DNA of 64,000 bases from Balneola sp. (GTDB lineage: Bacteria; Bacteroidota; Rhodothermia; Balneolales; Balneolaceae), in assembly GCA_017643645.1 (NCBI GenBank), contig JAEPNB010000001.1:315707-379706 (forward strand), in the 5' to 3' direction. The notes under the pieces were generated by a model, which saw only the letters and a program-made list of their open reading frames with translations, had not been told where the DNA came from and made no database searches. Below are positions 1-7,787 of this stretch, one piece after another. Every line of letters starts with the position of its first letter. Position 1 is the first letter of the stretch. The position numbers and the translations under genes were made by a program.

Positions 1-2172
1 GTATGTGGAATGGATCTGGTGGAAGAACAAAATATGAGTTCTGGTTCTGATATTTATACTTGCCCTATGCATCCTGAAGTAGAGCAAAAAGGACCAGGAT
101 CTTGTCCAAAATGTGGAATGGACTTAGTCCCTAAAGAAGCGGATGAATCAGCGGAGCAAAAAAAGTATAAAGCATTACTTAAGAAATTCTGGGTTGCAGT
201 AGCTTTTACACTCCCCATCTTTTTTATTGCAATGTCAGAACTACTTTCTGAAAATCCATTGTATAAAGTAATGGATGTGCAGATCTGGAATTGGATTCAA
301 TTTGGCTTATCTCTCCCTGTAGTGTTCTATGCCACATGGATGTTCTTTGAGCGTGCTTGGCGCTCCATCAAAACATGGAATCTCAACATGTTTACACTCA
401 TTGGTATTGGAGCAGGATTAGCCTGGCTGTTCAGTGTGTTTGCATTAATTTTTCCTGATTTCTTTCCTGAACAATTCAAGACGGATGCAGGAACGGTTCA
501 TCTCTATTTTGAAACTGCTACAGTAATACTGACTTTAGTTTTATTAGGACAAGTGTTAGAGGCTAAGGCTCACTCTCAAACCAGTGATGCGGTAAAAGAG
601 TTGATGAAACTGGCCCCAAACACGGCTATCAGGGTCAAAGACGGTGAAGAAGAAGAAATACATATTGATGAGATAGAAGTCGGAGACCATCTGAAAGTAA
701 AACCGGGAGAAAAGATTCCGGTTGATGGAACCATCATTGAAGGACAAACCTCTATTGATGAATCTATGATCACCGGCGAGCCTGTTCCTGTAGAAAAATC
801 GGCAGACGATTCAGTGAGTTCAGGTACCATCAACGGAAACAGCTCCTTCATCATGAAAGCGGAGAAAGTGGGTGATGAAACTTTACTTTCTCAGATCGTG
901 GATATGGTAAATAAAGCCAGCCGAAGTAAAGCTCCTATCCAAAATCTTGCGGATAAGATCTCGGCTTGGTTTGTGCCTGCTGTCGTTGTAATTGCAATAA
1001 TCACTTATGGAGTTTGGGCATTATTCGGTCCTGAGCCCGCGCATGTGTACGCTCTGATCAATGCGATTGCTGTACTGATCATTGCCTGCCCTTGTGCTCT
1101 GGGATTGGCTACACCGATGTCTGTAATGGTAGGCGTTGGTAAAGGCGCTCAGAACGGAGTGCTCATCAAAAATGCTGAAGCACTGGAGCGAATGAATAAG
1201 GTAGATACACTGATCATAGACAAAACAGGAACCATCACCGAAGGAAAGCCTTCCGTAGAAAAAATGGTTTCTGTGGATGATGATTATTCCGAAAAACAGA
1301 TCATCCGATTTGTAAGCTCATTAAACAACGAAAGCGAACACCCACTTGCAGAAGCCACCGTTAAGTACGGAAAGTCTAAAGAGGTTGAGTTTCTAAAAGT
1401 ATCTGATTTTGAATCCATAACCGGACAAGGGGTTCAGGGAACCATTGATGGTAAAACCATCAAACTCGGTAACAGGAAAATGTTCAGTGATTCAGATAAA
1501 TCAGAACAAGACAAAATTGAGAAATCCCTCAGTGAGATCAGCGATCCCAAAACGATTTCCTGGTTAGCTGTAGATGGATCAATAGTTGGATATGTAGTTA
1601 TCGCTGATGCAATCAAGAAAAGCAGCAAAAAAGCCATTCAAGCTCTTCAGGAAAAAGGAATAGAAGTAATAATGCTTACGGGTGACAATCCGCAAACTGC
1701 AAAAGCCGTAGCTGAGGAAATGAACCTATCCTCCTATAAAGCGGAATGCCTGCCTCAGGATAAATTGGAAGAGATCGAGCGACTTCAGGAAGAAGGAAAG
1801 AAAGTAGCCATGGCGGGCGACGGAACCAATGATGCACCGGCTTTGGCTCAGTCTGATATAGGAATTGCCATGGGAACCGGAACAGATGTGGCTATGGAAA
1901 GTGCTATGATCACATTAGTAAAAGGAGATCTGAACGGAATTGTTAAAGCTAAAAATCTGAGCACAGAAGTGGTCAAAAACATCAAACAAAACCTGTTCTT
2001 TGCGATGATCTATAATTCAGTAGGCGTGCCAATCGCTGCCGGTGTTTTATTCCCGGTTTTCGGAATTTTACTATCGCCTATGATCGCAGCACTGGCAATG
2101 AGTTTTAGTTCTGTTTCCGTAATTGGAAATGCATTGAGGTTGAAACAATTGAAACTGGGAGATCAATTGTAA
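1..2172 (+). CDS. copA: Copper-exporting P1B-type ATPase, 5' end outside the window
   Basis: ATP-driven export of Cu(I) (possibly Ag) across the inner membrane. The frame is open from base 1 and reads [10 protein letters not shown] before the first ATG at 10. CGMDLV is the end of a heavy-metal-binding domain (CPMHP...CPKCGMDLV), so the true start lies upstream and the protein has at least two such domains in tandem; the second is complete at about residues 17-42 counted from base 10. On the same count I see the actuator TGEP at 255-258, CPC at 360-362 in the transport helix, the phosphorylation motif DKTGT with D404, SEHPLAE in the nucleotide-binding domain, TGDNPQT and [10 protein letters not shown] (T where I is usual). 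There is no GMxCxxC HMA domain in the visible part. Convergent with the chaperone gene, 6 bp between stops. CPC with this C-terminus fits the Cu(I) P1B-1 class; metal not proven. Confidence 0.93.
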   Translation, partial: VCGMDLVEEQNMSSGSDIYTCPMHPEVEQKGPGSCPKCGMDLVPKEADESAEQKKYKALLKKFWVAVAFTLPIFFIAMSELLSENPLYKVMDVQIWNWIQFGLSLPVVFYATWMFFERAWRSIKTWNLNMFTLIGIGAGLAWLFSVFALIFPDFFPEQFKTDAGTVHLYFETATVILTLVLLGQVLEAKAHSQTSDAVKELMKLAPNTAIRVKDGEEEEIHIDEIEVGDHLKVKPGEKIPVDGTIIEGQTSIDESMITGEPVPVEKSADDSVSSGTINGNSSFIMKAEKVGDETLLSQIVDMVNKASRSKAPIQNLADKISAWFVPAVVVIAIITYGVWALFGPEPAHVYALINAIAVLIIACPCALGLATPMSVMVGVGKGAQNGVLIKNAEALERMNKVDTLIIDKTGTITEGKPSVEKMVSVDDDYSEKQIIRFVSSLNNESEHPLAEATVKYGKSKEVEFLKVSDFESITGQGVQGTIDGKTIKLGNRKMFSDSDKSEQDKIEKSLSEISDPKTISWLAVDGSIVGYVVIADAIKKSSKKAIQALQEKGIEVIMLTGDNPQTAKAVAEEMNLSSYKAECLPQDKLEEIERLQEEGKKVAMAGDGTNDAPALAQSDIGIAMGTGTDVAMESAMITLVKGDLNGIVKAKNLSTEVVKNIKQNLFFAMIYNSVGVPIAAGVLFPVFGILLSPMIAALAMSFSSVSVIGNALRLKQLKLGDQL

Positions 2173-2178
2173 TTATCT

Positions 2179-2628
2179 CTATTCTGAACTTCCTAAAGAT
2201 TCATCGCTTTCTTCCGAATTAATTAATCCGGCAAATTGTACACTTGGAATCATAATAGGAGCAAACCCTGACTGTGCCGTAAGTTGTGAGATTTGAGTTC
2301 TCATTATACCATAAAGCATACTTGGTGCGCTAATTTGTAAATGAAAATTACGTTCATCTTCATCAATCTCACCTTCTAATGCAAAAAAACCAATGAGCTC
2401 AATTTCCAAATCAATAGGATATTTTTTCCCTATTTTTATACTCTCATCATCAGAAACAAGCTTTGAAGTAAGAATTAATGCAAATGAATCCTCATCTTCT
2501 TTATTAAATCGAAGCTCAATGTCAGGATCTAGTACTTTACCATCTCCAAAATTTTCAGGATCTATATCTTCTACATTATAATTAATGCGACGAATCTGGT
2601 AGTTTAAAAAATGTACTGGAGATGACAT
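2179..2628 (-). CDS. SecB-like chaperone of a TAC (toxin-antitoxin-chaperone) module
   Basis: 149 residues resembling SecB: a beta-rich middle with 'DIELRFN' and 'FHLQISAPSMLYGIMRTQISQLTAQSG', the last part matching the SecB long helix region, and an acidic Ser/Glu tail. It is the third gene of a minus-strand unit, one base after the antitoxin stop and behind the toxin. In known TAC modules (for example the HigBA-SecB module of Mycobacterium tuberculosis) such a SecB-like protein protects the antitoxin from aggregation and proteolysis, so that inhibition of the toxin needs the chaperone. A housekeeping SecB would not normally sit in this context. The family call is from sequence feel and gene order, not from a profile search. 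Confidence 0.8.
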   Translation of the reverse strand: MSSPVHFLNYQIRRINYNVEDIDPENFGDGKVLDPDIELRFNKEDEDSFALILTSKLVSDDESIKIGKKYPIDLEIELIGFFALEGEIDEDERNFHLQISAPSMLYGIMRTQISQLTAQSGFAPIMIPSVQFAGLINSEESDESLGSSE

Positions 2629-2629
2629 A

Positions 2630-3052
2630 TTAACCCGTTAATCTATATCGGTAATCTTTTTGTGCATCTTTATCATACCTAGAGTCTTTATTAACTATTG
2701 AATTTTTCAATGAGGGAGATAATGCATTTTGAATTCTAATTTGCACACTTTGATACTCTTCATTTATTTTGAAATAATCTGTGGCTATTATACTAATGCC
2801 GAGCCCTGCTTCTATGGTCATTAAGGTATCTACCGTAAAATTATGAGTTCCACTCAGCCATTTACTAATTTCTGAAGGGTGTTTACCCATTAACTCTGCA
2901 AACTCTGATTTATTTAGCCCTTTAACTTTGATTGCATTTGCAATTTTAGCAGCTAATATCATTTTCTTATCTGTCTTTTGTTGCTCTTCAGGACTAATAC
3001 TGTCTATAATCTGATCGAGCAACTTACTTTGATATGTTCTTTGCTTAGTCAT
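2630..3052 (-). CDS. HTH (XRE/HigA-type) antitoxin of the TAC module
   Basis: 140 residues. An N-terminal helical lead (1-35) is followed by an XRE-type helix-turn-helix at about 37-85: 'KGLNKSEFAELMGKHPSEISKWLSG' contains the usual turn and recognition helix, then 'TVDTLMTIEAGLGISII'. The C-terminal 45 residues after the HTH ('YFKINEEYQSVQIRIQ...') are the expected place for a chaperone-addiction segment that makes the antitoxin depend on the SecB-like partner; that is inference. The start overlaps the toxin stop by 8 bases, which implies translational coupling. Likely autorepressor through the perfect palindrome upstream of the toxin gene. Confidence 0.85.
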   Translation of the reverse strand: MTKQRTYQSKLLDQIIDSISPEEQQKTDKKMILAAKIANAIKVKGLNKSEFAELMGKHPSEISKWLSGTHNFTVDTLMTIEAGLGISIIATDYFKINEEYQSVQIRIQNALSPSLKNSIVNKDSRYDKDAQKDYRYRLTG

Positions 3053-3524
3053 AAAATTCTAAATTGCCTATAAATTCTAATTCATCTACAGAGAAATCAA
3101 TTTCCCCTGCTTTTACTCTTACTGTAATTTTTTGAGATAGTTCTCTCATCAATTTGTTTTCTTTATCTAACTTAGGATCTTCTTGTAACGTTCGTGTTGT
3201 TTTGCGTCCACCACCGCCTAATATAACGATAGCATTCCCATATCTAATACAATATAGTCGCAATTTTGATTTTGGTTGATCATATAATGCACATACGCCA
3301 TCTCCAGGCTTTCCTTCTTTTTGTCTAAAGAAGTGTTCTTGTGCTCCGGTCTGATTTGCCATAGACCGAATTCGCTGGGTAATATTTTTAAGTTCCTTTT
3401 CATAGATTTTGGAATTCTCTTCTAAAAACTCATCAAACAACACCACACCATCTTCAAGCTGTATAGTATAGAATGTGGATCGTTCACCAGAAAATTGTTC
3501 AATTTTGATTAACGAGAATTTCAA
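3045..3524 (-). CDS. RelE/HigB-like toxin of the TAC module
   Basis: 159 residues, first gene of the toxin-antitoxin-chaperone unit (toxin first, as in HigBA). The region 'KSKLRLYCIRYGNAIVILGGGGRKTTRT' has the RelE-fold pattern of strands carrying basic residues that normally contact mRNA on the ribosome; the rest is charged. Family knowledge predicts a ribosome-dependent mRNA endonuclease. The start codon chosen is TTG; a sigma70-like -10 box ends only 6 bases upstream, so the transcript may be leaderless or translation may start further in. It is longer than classical HigB (about 90-110 residues), with an N-terminal part of about 50 residues that I cannot assign. Confidence 0.78.
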   Translation of the reverse strand: MKFSLIKIEQFSGERSTFYTIQLEDGVVLFDEFLEENSKIYEKELKNITQRIRSMANQTGAQEHFFRQKEGKPGDGVCALYDQPKSKLRLYCIRYGNAIVILGGGGRKTTRTLQEDPKLDKENKLMRELSQKITVRVKAGEIDFSVDELEFIGNLEFYD

Positions 3525-3530
3525 CTTTGA

Positions 3531-3579
3531 TCTATAATGATACGATTTAATTTTGTCAATTTCACTTATAAGTGAAATT
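3531..3579 (-). promoter_or_regulatory. TAC promoter with a 22-bp perfect palindromic operator
   Basis: On the minus strand TTGACA (3559-3554) is separated by exactly 17 bases from TATAGA (3536-3531), a near-consensus sigma70 promoter reading into the toxin gene. A perfect 22-bp palindrome occupies 3558-3579 (arms AATTTCACTTA / TAAGTGAAATT) and touches the -35 box. This is the expected geometry for autorepression by the HTH antitoxin. Confidence 0.7.
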
Positions 3580-3719
3580 ACATTAACACTACTTCTTGTT
3601 TTGTATTAATTTTTAACAATTTCAATAAGATAGAAGAAATAGTGAGTAATAAAAATTCTATTTACCTTAGCATTATGCTTGTACCTCATTCTACTTTTTC
3701 ACTGATTCCTACTTAAACT

Positions 3720-3785
3720 ATGAGTTTCAGTTCGGTATCGGTGATTGGAAATGCACTGAGATTAAGAAGTGTAAAAATTACTTGA
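3720..3785 (+). pseudogene. Remnant of the 3' end of a second copper P-type ATPase gene
   Basis: A 21-codon open stretch ending in TGA encodes [15 protein letters not shown] followed by RSVKIT. The first 15 residues are identical to the C-terminus of the intact ATPase (its codons from 2098), but about half of the codons differ at third positions, so this is the tip of a diverged paralogue and not a recent duplicate. Upstream bases (3660-3719) have no ATPase similarity, so the homology begins abruptly at the ATG. The TAC module lies exactly between the intact ATPase end and this remnant. Confidence 0.8.
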
Positions 3786-3813
3786 CTCCGTACCAAGGTA
3801 CAGGGCTTATATT
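3782..3813 (+). promoter_or_regulatory. MerR-family-type promoter/operator
   Basis: -35 TTGACT (3782-3787) and -10 TTATAT (3807-3812) are separated by 19 bp, the over-long spacing typical of promoters activated by MerR-family metalloregulators. The spacer holds a dyad, GTACC-AA-GGTAC (3790-3801), and the run TTGACTCCGTAC is the same as in classical mer promoters as I remember them. The -35 overlaps the stop of the ATPase remnant. It points at the Cys-rich ORF 40 bp downstream. The regulator could be the MerR encoded at 6250 or another CueR-like protein elsewhere. Confidence 0.75.
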
Positions 3814-3852
3814 ACCTCCGGAATAGAAATACGAATAAACCGGAGAACAATT

Positions 3853-3999
3853 ATGCCGTTTAAGAAAGGAGAAGTTTATCAATGTCCCGACTCAGGTTGT
3901 GGATGCGAAGTAACCGTAACTAAGAGTGCACCGCCAAGTTGTGGTGGAACTCAAAATCCAACCTGTTGTTGCGGAAAAACAATGATCAAGAAAGACTAA
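3853..3999 (+). CDS. Small Cys-rich, metallothionein-like protein (48 aa)
   Basis: 48 residues with seven cysteines: C11, C16, C18, C30 and the triple C38-C40 (PDSGCGCEV and NPTCCCGK), plus Lys-rich ends. It has no signal peptide, so it should be cytoplasmic. A MerR-type promoter precedes it and a strong hairpin terminator follows it, making a self-contained monocistronic, probably metal-induced gene. Function is inferred from composition and promoter only: a metal-sequestering peptide or metallochaperone are the likeliest roles. I do not recognise a named family. Confidence 0.72.
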   Translation: MPFKKGEVYQCPDSGCGCEVTVTKSAPPSCGGTQNPTCCCGKTMIKKD

Positions 4000-4007
4000 T
4001 ACTAAAT

Positions 4008-4036
4008 AGCACCGGCTAAAAGTCGGTGCTTATTTA
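4008..4036 (+). terminator. Rho-independent terminator after the Cys-rich gene
   Basis: A 10-bp stem (4008-4017 with 4021-4030, one G-T pair) around an AAA loop, followed by the T-rich stretch TATTTATATT. It lies 8 bases after the stop at 3999. Confidence 0.8.
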
Positions 4037-4056
4037 TATTCTAACATGGATTTATC

Positions 4057-4422
4057 ATGAAGCTCAAAACAAAATCAATTTACACCCTTTTATCATTTTC
4101 ACTTTTTTATACAATTCTTTTCGCAAGCTGTAACAATAATGACACCAACAAAACACAAGTAAAGTTAGCCGATACTAACTTCCCAATTGTTGTTCAGGTT
4201 AAAGGAATGTACTGTCAAATCTGTTCAAAAAATCTGGAACGTTATGTTTCAGAATTAAATGAAGTAGATTCTGTTTACGCCTCTACTTCAGATCATAAGG
4301 TTAGAATAAAAATTAAAGATGGTTATGAGTTAACCAAGAAAAAAATATCTGACAAGATATCTGAAGCTGGTTATGAGGCAGAAGTCTTTATCAAACATCC
4401 TGAAAACACCACAAAAGAATAA
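4057..4422 (+). CDS. Lipoprotein with a heavy-metal-associated (HMA) domain
   Basis: 121 residues. The N-terminus is a lipoprotein signal with the lipobox LFASC, acylated Cys at about residue 24, then a short Asn/Thr linker. Residues about 44-112 form one ferredoxin-like HMA domain with the metal loop GMYCQIC, as in MerP and Atx1-like chaperones. It should therefore bind a soft metal on the periplasmic face of a membrane. It overlaps the next gene by one base (TAATG), so the two are probably coupled. First gene of a unit also containing a MerT-like protein, a barrel and a second HMA protein. Metal identity is unknown. Confidence 0.82.
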   Translation: MKLKTKSIYTLLSFSLFYTILFASCNNNDTNKTQVKLADTNFPIVVQVKGMYCQICSKNLERYVSELNEVDSVYASTSDHKVRIKIKDGYELTKKKISDKISEAGYEAEVFIKHPENTTKE

Positions 4423-4814
4423 TGATTTCTCAAAACTGGCAGCAAAAAATATCTAGTTTTTTATCTCTGTTCACTTCAACAGGTACTTTGATTTGTTGTG
4501 CTCTTCCTGCTTTGATAGCAACATTTGCGGGCGGGGCAGCAGTTACTTCCATGATTACTAATTTTCCCTGGTTAGTTCCTTTATCTGAAAACAAAGGTTG
4601 GATTTTTACGATCGCAGGAGCGATGCTCATTTTGAGTGGGGTATTAATATACAGACCTAAAGGAAAGTTGTCGTGCAGTATTACCGGAGGAAAAGGATGC
4701 GAGATTGCAGGAAGATTCACCAAGATCATGTTTTGGTTTTCTTTATCAATATTCAGTATCGGTGTATTTTTTGCCTATCTGTTTTATCCCATTATACAAG
4801 TTTTAGGTTTTTAA
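4422..4814 (+). CDS. MerT/MerC-like small inner-membrane transport protein
   Basis: 130 residues with three hydrophobic segments (about 12-45, 58-78 and 100-128). The first carries a vicinal cysteine pair in 'TLICCALPAL', the same arrangement as the first helix of MerT and MerC where CC accepts Hg(II) from MerP. A second pair of separated cysteines (SCSITGGKGC) lies in the loop before helix 3, again as in MerT. Coupled to the preceding HMA lipoprotein, which would play the MerP role. It could import or export a thiophilic metal; which direction cannot be told from sequence. Confidence 0.72.
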   Translation: MISQNWQQKISSFLSLFTSTGTLICCALPALIATFAGGAAVTSMITNFPWLVPLSENKGWIFTIAGAMLILSGVLIYRPKGKLSCSITGGKGCEIAGRFTKIMFWFSLSIFSIGVFFAYLFYPIIQVLGF

Positions 4815-4833
4815 TCTTTCATCAACACTTTTT

Positions 4834-5694
4834 ATGAATCAATTTTTTTCCATAACTAAGCATATAAAATACCTTCTAATATTAGTACCCTTTTTGTATA
4901 TGATAAATGCAAATGGTCAGGGAGGTCACGGTCCGGTATTTACTTTAGCTACACCTACTTTAGGACAAGGAGAGCTAAGCTACGATGCTATGGTAATGAC
5001 AACTAAACAAAATGAGTCTGCTTGGATGCTAAGACAAAATTGGCATTATGGACTAACTGAAGACATTCAACTTAATTTTTCAGTACCTACTACTTTAAAA
5101 AGAATTGCTAATCCTCCACAGGGGCGTCTTGGAACTATGATGGGTAGCTATGGCGATTTGGAAATATCAGGTCTCTTCCGTGTTTTTAAAACCTATCCTG
5201 CTATAGGTCAACGTTTTGAATCTACATTGCTTCTTGGCACATCTTTACCTACAGAAAGTAAGCGTGGTGGAATTACAGTAGGTCCTAGCATTCACGCTGC
5301 AACCGTAACCGGTTATGCTTCCAGAAGTTTTTACGCATGGGCGGGTACTGGTTATCAACACTATTTTAAGAAAAACAACGACCAGCTTGGCAATATTTTC
5401 TATATAACAGGTGTAGTTGGATACAGACCCGCCTTCTTTCAACATGATTATCCAAAACCCGATTGGCGTATTTTTTTAGAAAGTGTCACCGAGTGGGTTG
5501 GAAATAATACCGTTGATAACATAGAAAATAAAAATACAGATCTAGTACGGACTTTGTTAGGTCCAAGTGTTTTAGGCTTATACGGTAAGTGGGGATTATC
5601 TGCAGGTATTTTATTTCCCTTAGATTTAACTACTACTAAAACTGACGAACTAGAATTATTTCGTTCAAGCTTTGTACTCTCATACTGGTTTTAA
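4834..5694 (+). CDS. Outer-membrane beta-barrel protein, putative transporter
   Basis: 286 residues. After a signal peptide ending near residue 29 (INANGQ), the mature protein starts GGHGPVFTLATPTLGQG and then shows repeated amphipathic strands (aromatic/alternating residues) up to the terminal 'FVLSYWF', the final-residue aromatic signature of an outer-membrane barrel. It resembles the barrel proteins loosely called transporters of the phenol-degradation MetA type; I am not sure of the family. Its place between the MerT-like and HMA proteins suggests an outer-membrane step for the same metal, which is inference. Confidence 0.68.
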   Translation: MNQFFSITKHIKYLLILVPFLYMINANGQGGHGPVFTLATPTLGQGELSYDAMVMTTKQNESAWMLRQNWHYGLTEDIQLNFSVPTTLKRIANPPQGRLGTMMGSYGDLEISGLFRVFKTYPAIGQRFESTLLLGTSLPTESKRGGITVGPSIHAATVTGYASRSFYAWAGTGYQHYFKKNNDQLGNIFYITGVVGYRPAFFQHDYPKPDWRIFLESVTEWVGNNTVDNIENKNTDLVRTLLGPSVLGLYGKWGLSAGILFPLDLTTTKTDELELFRSSFVLSYWF

Positions 5695-5722
5695 CATCAA
5701 TTTTAAATTAATACACAATACC

Positions 5723-6223
5723 ATGAAAACTCAATTTTTATTAATTATAATCAGCTTTTTACTATTTCCAGTAACAAACGCCTCAGCTCAAATAACAGAA
5801 GTAAAACAGACTGTTTTTGGTATGGATTGCTCTCCATGTGCCCATGGGTTGGAAAAAAGAATAAAAAAAATGGATGGGGTGAAATCTGCTTCAGTCAGCC
5901 TCAACGATGGTCAACTGACAGCATCATTTACAGATGATAATACCTTAACCTTAAAAGAAATTAGAAGTGCAATTAAAAATAGTGGCTTTGATCCTAAAAG
6001 TGCTACAATAAAGGTTAGAGGAAAGTTATTCAAACAAGATAACAGTACATTTATTCTAAAAACAAATTCAGGAGAGGAATTCTTCTTAGTTGATGAAGGA
6101 AAAAATCACAAACTCATGAATTTTAAAAATAACGAAACTATTTTGGTATCGGGAAAAACAGAAATAAGTGAAGAAGTTGGAATCAAGCTTATTTTAATCG
6201 ATATAAATAAATCTCCCAAATAA
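5723..6223 (+). CDS. Exported HMA-domain metal-binding protein
   Basis: 166 residues from the ATG at 5723; the frame is open further upstream into the barrel gene, but this ATG is directly followed by a clean signal peptide ending ASAQ. Residues about 26-92 are an HMA domain with the loop GMDCSPC. The C-terminal 70 residues (about 95-166) form a small beta-rich domain with 'FKQDNSTFILKTNSGEEFFLVDEG', which I cannot assign. It would act as a periplasmic metal carrier, a MerP analogue with an extra domain. Last gene before the divergently named regulators; 26 bp before merR. Confidence 0.8.
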   Translation: MKTQFLLIIISFLLFPVTNASAQITEVKQTVFGMDCSPCAHGLEKRIKKMDGVKSASVSLNDGQLTASFTDDNTLTLKEIRSAIKNSGFDPKSATIKVRGKLFKQDNSTFILKTNSGEEFFLVDEGKNHKLMNFKNNETILVSGKTEISEEVGIKLILIDINKSPK

Positions 6224-6249
6224 AATTCTTTCAGATTACTATAGTTTAG

Positions 6250-6708
6250 ATGAGACAAAATTTAGAAGAAAAATACAGAGACATTTCAACCTTTAAAGTC
6301 GGTGAAGTTGCTCGCAAAGCCGGAGTGAACAAAGAAACCCTTCGTTATTACGAAAAGCGGAAACTCATCACTAAACCGGATCGACGAAGATCAGGATACC
6401 GCATATTTACTCAACACCATATTGATCAGGTAAAATTTATAAAAAGAGCACAAGAACTTGGGTTTACTCTCAGTGAGGTCAAAGAATTACTTGAGCTCAG
6501 AACAGATGAAAACACTACCTGCTCGGAAGTTAAAACCGAAGCTGAAGAAAAGTATAAAGATGTTGTTGAGAAAATCGAAGATTTGCAAAGAATTAAAACT
6601 ACTCTCGTTGAATTGATTGATTCCTGTTCAGGTAGCGGTCCTAAAGGAGATTGCCCTATACTGGAAGCATTAGAAGGTGAGAACAAAATGGGAGAAAACT
6701 TACGATAA
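6250..6708 (+). CDS. merR: MerR-family regulator with the three Hg(II)-ligand cysteines
   Basis: 152 residues. Winged HTH at about 16-60 with 'KVGEVARKAGVNKETLRYYEKRKLI', the MerR recognition region, then a long dimerisation helix. C91, C126 and C135 (TTCSEVK and SCSGSGPKGDC, nine residues apart) match the spacing of the three mercury-binding cysteines of classical MerR (C82, C117, C126), so Hg(II) or a similar thiophilic ion is the expected inducer, rather than Cu(I) as in CueR. It is encoded in the same direction as the genes on both sides, not divergently. Possible target: the 19-bp-spacer promoter at 3782. Confidence 0.9.
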   Translation: MRQNLEEKYRDISTFKVGEVARKAGVNKETLRYYEKRKLITKPDRRRSGYRIFTQHHIDQVKFIKRAQELGFTLSEVKELLELRTDENTTCSEVKTEAEEKYKDVVEKIEDLQRIKTTLVELIDSCSGSGPKGDCPILEALEGENKMGENLR

Positions 6709-6728
6709 CAAGATCAAGTTGTAATCAA

Positions 6729-6763
6729 TATTTAATCATTTGCTTAAATAATAAATTTATTAT
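6729..6763 (+). promoter_or_regulatory. AT-rich overlapping palindromes, candidate ArsR/SmtB operator
   Basis: A 7-bp inverted repeat with 8-nt spacer (6729-6735 and 6744-6750, TATTTAA/TTAAATA) overlaps a perfect 16-bp palindrome at 6748-6763, 26 bp before the ArsR-family start. ArsR/SmtB proteins bind AT-rich dyads at their own promoters, so this is a plausible autoregulatory site. AT-rich palindromes also arise by chance in this DNA. Confidence 0.45.
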
Positions 6764-6789
6764 ACTATTGAATGAACTAATCCCATATT

Positions 6790-7170
6790 ATGAGTAAACA
6801 AGATTGTATAAGAGAGGTAGCTGATCTCAATCAAATAAACCGATGTATAAATTCCTTAGAACAGGTAGATACATCTATCTATAAATTAACTGATATTCTA
6901 AAACTAGCAGCGAATGACGTTAGGCTTAAAATTCTTTTTCTGTTAAATACTGAGGAAAAATTATGCCCTTGTGATCTCGGGGATATCCTGAATATGAGTA
7001 TACCTGCTATATCTCAACATCTTAGAAAATTAAAAGATGGTGGTTTAGTCGATACCACCCGGGATGGGCAGGTTATTTTTTATTCTCTCAATCCTGTCTT
7101 TAAGAAAATTCTGTCTCCAATTTTTGGACACATAAATAACAACCAACTATTAAAGGTTTTAGCAGCATGA
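6790..7170 (+). CDS. ArsR/SmtB-family metalloregulator
   Basis: 126 residues with a winged HTH at about 37-105. 'LCPCDLGDILNMSIPAISQHLRKLKDGGLV' contains the CxC motif at the start of the sensor helix next to the recognition helix, the alpha3 site used by ArsR/CadC-type sensors of thiophilic metals; two further cysteines lie at residues 6 and 19. Derepression on binding Hg, Cd, Pb or As is the family behaviour. The stop overlaps the merTP start by four bases (ATGA), so it is the first gene of the mer transport operon. Confidence 0.88.
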   Translation: MSKQDCIREVADLNQINRCINSLEQVDTSIYKLTDILKLAANDVRLKILFLLNTEEKLCPCDLGDILNMSIPAISQHLRKLKDGGLVDTTRDGQVIFYSLNPVFKKILSPIFGHINNNQLLKVLAA

Positions 7171-7781
7171 GTAAACAAAAAAACAATCAAACAGAGACCA
7201 AGTGGATCGGAGCAGGAATCTTTACCGCATTTTTAGCTTCTTTATGCTGCATCACTCCTGTTGTAGCTTTAGTAGCCGGTGTAAGCGGAGCAGCAGCTAC
7301 TTTTTCCTGGATTGAACCATTCAGACCTTATATAATTGGGCTTACCGTACTATTGCTTGGTTATGCATGGTATCGAATATTAAAACCCAATTGGGATCCG
7401 GATTGTGCTTGCGAAGAAAATCCATCTTTTCTTAATTCTAAAAGCTTTTTAGGAATAGTAACTGTAGTTGCTGCGCTGTTAATAAGCTTCCCTTACTATT
7501 CGACTATTTTTACTTCGAAACCGGATCAGAAAGTCGTATACGTACAGCAAGATCAGGTTGAAACTGTTTCATTCAATATTGACGGAATGACCTGCGCAGG
7601 ATGTGAAGCAGCAGTCTTAAGTGCCGCTCATGGGGTAGACGGTGTACTCGAAGCTTCTGCTTCTTATGAAAATCAAAATGCTGTTGTCAAATTTGATAAA
7701 GAGAGAACAACAATCCCAACTATTATTGAGGCTATAAACAAAACCGGTTATATAGCTTCAGAAAGCGAGAAACTTAATTAA
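7167..7781 (+). CDS. merTP: MerTP fusion: mercuric transport protein with C-terminal MerP domain
   Basis: 204 residues. N-terminal MerT part (1-115) with membrane segments at about 13-45, 52-70 and 92-112; helix 1 has the Hg-transfer pair in 'ASLCCITPVV' and the loop has DCACEE. Residues about 130-200 are a MerP-like HMA domain with GMTCAGC. Fusion of the periplasmic carrier to the inner-membrane importer is known from Bacteroidota mer operons. It would bring Hg(II) into the cytoplasm for reduction or sequestration. Translationally coupled to arsR. This is the second MerT-type protein in the window. Confidence 0.92.
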   Translation: MSKQKNNQTETKWIGAGIFTAFLASLCCITPVVALVAGVSGAAATFSWIEPFRPYIIGLTVLLLGYAWYRILKPNWDPDCACEENPSFLNSKSFLGIVTVVAALLISFPYYSTIFTSKPDQKVVYVQQDQVETVSFNIDGMTCAGCEAAVLSAAHGVDGVLEASASYENQNAVVKFDKERTTIPTIIEAINKTGYIASESEKLN

Positions 7782-7787
7782 ATTTAT

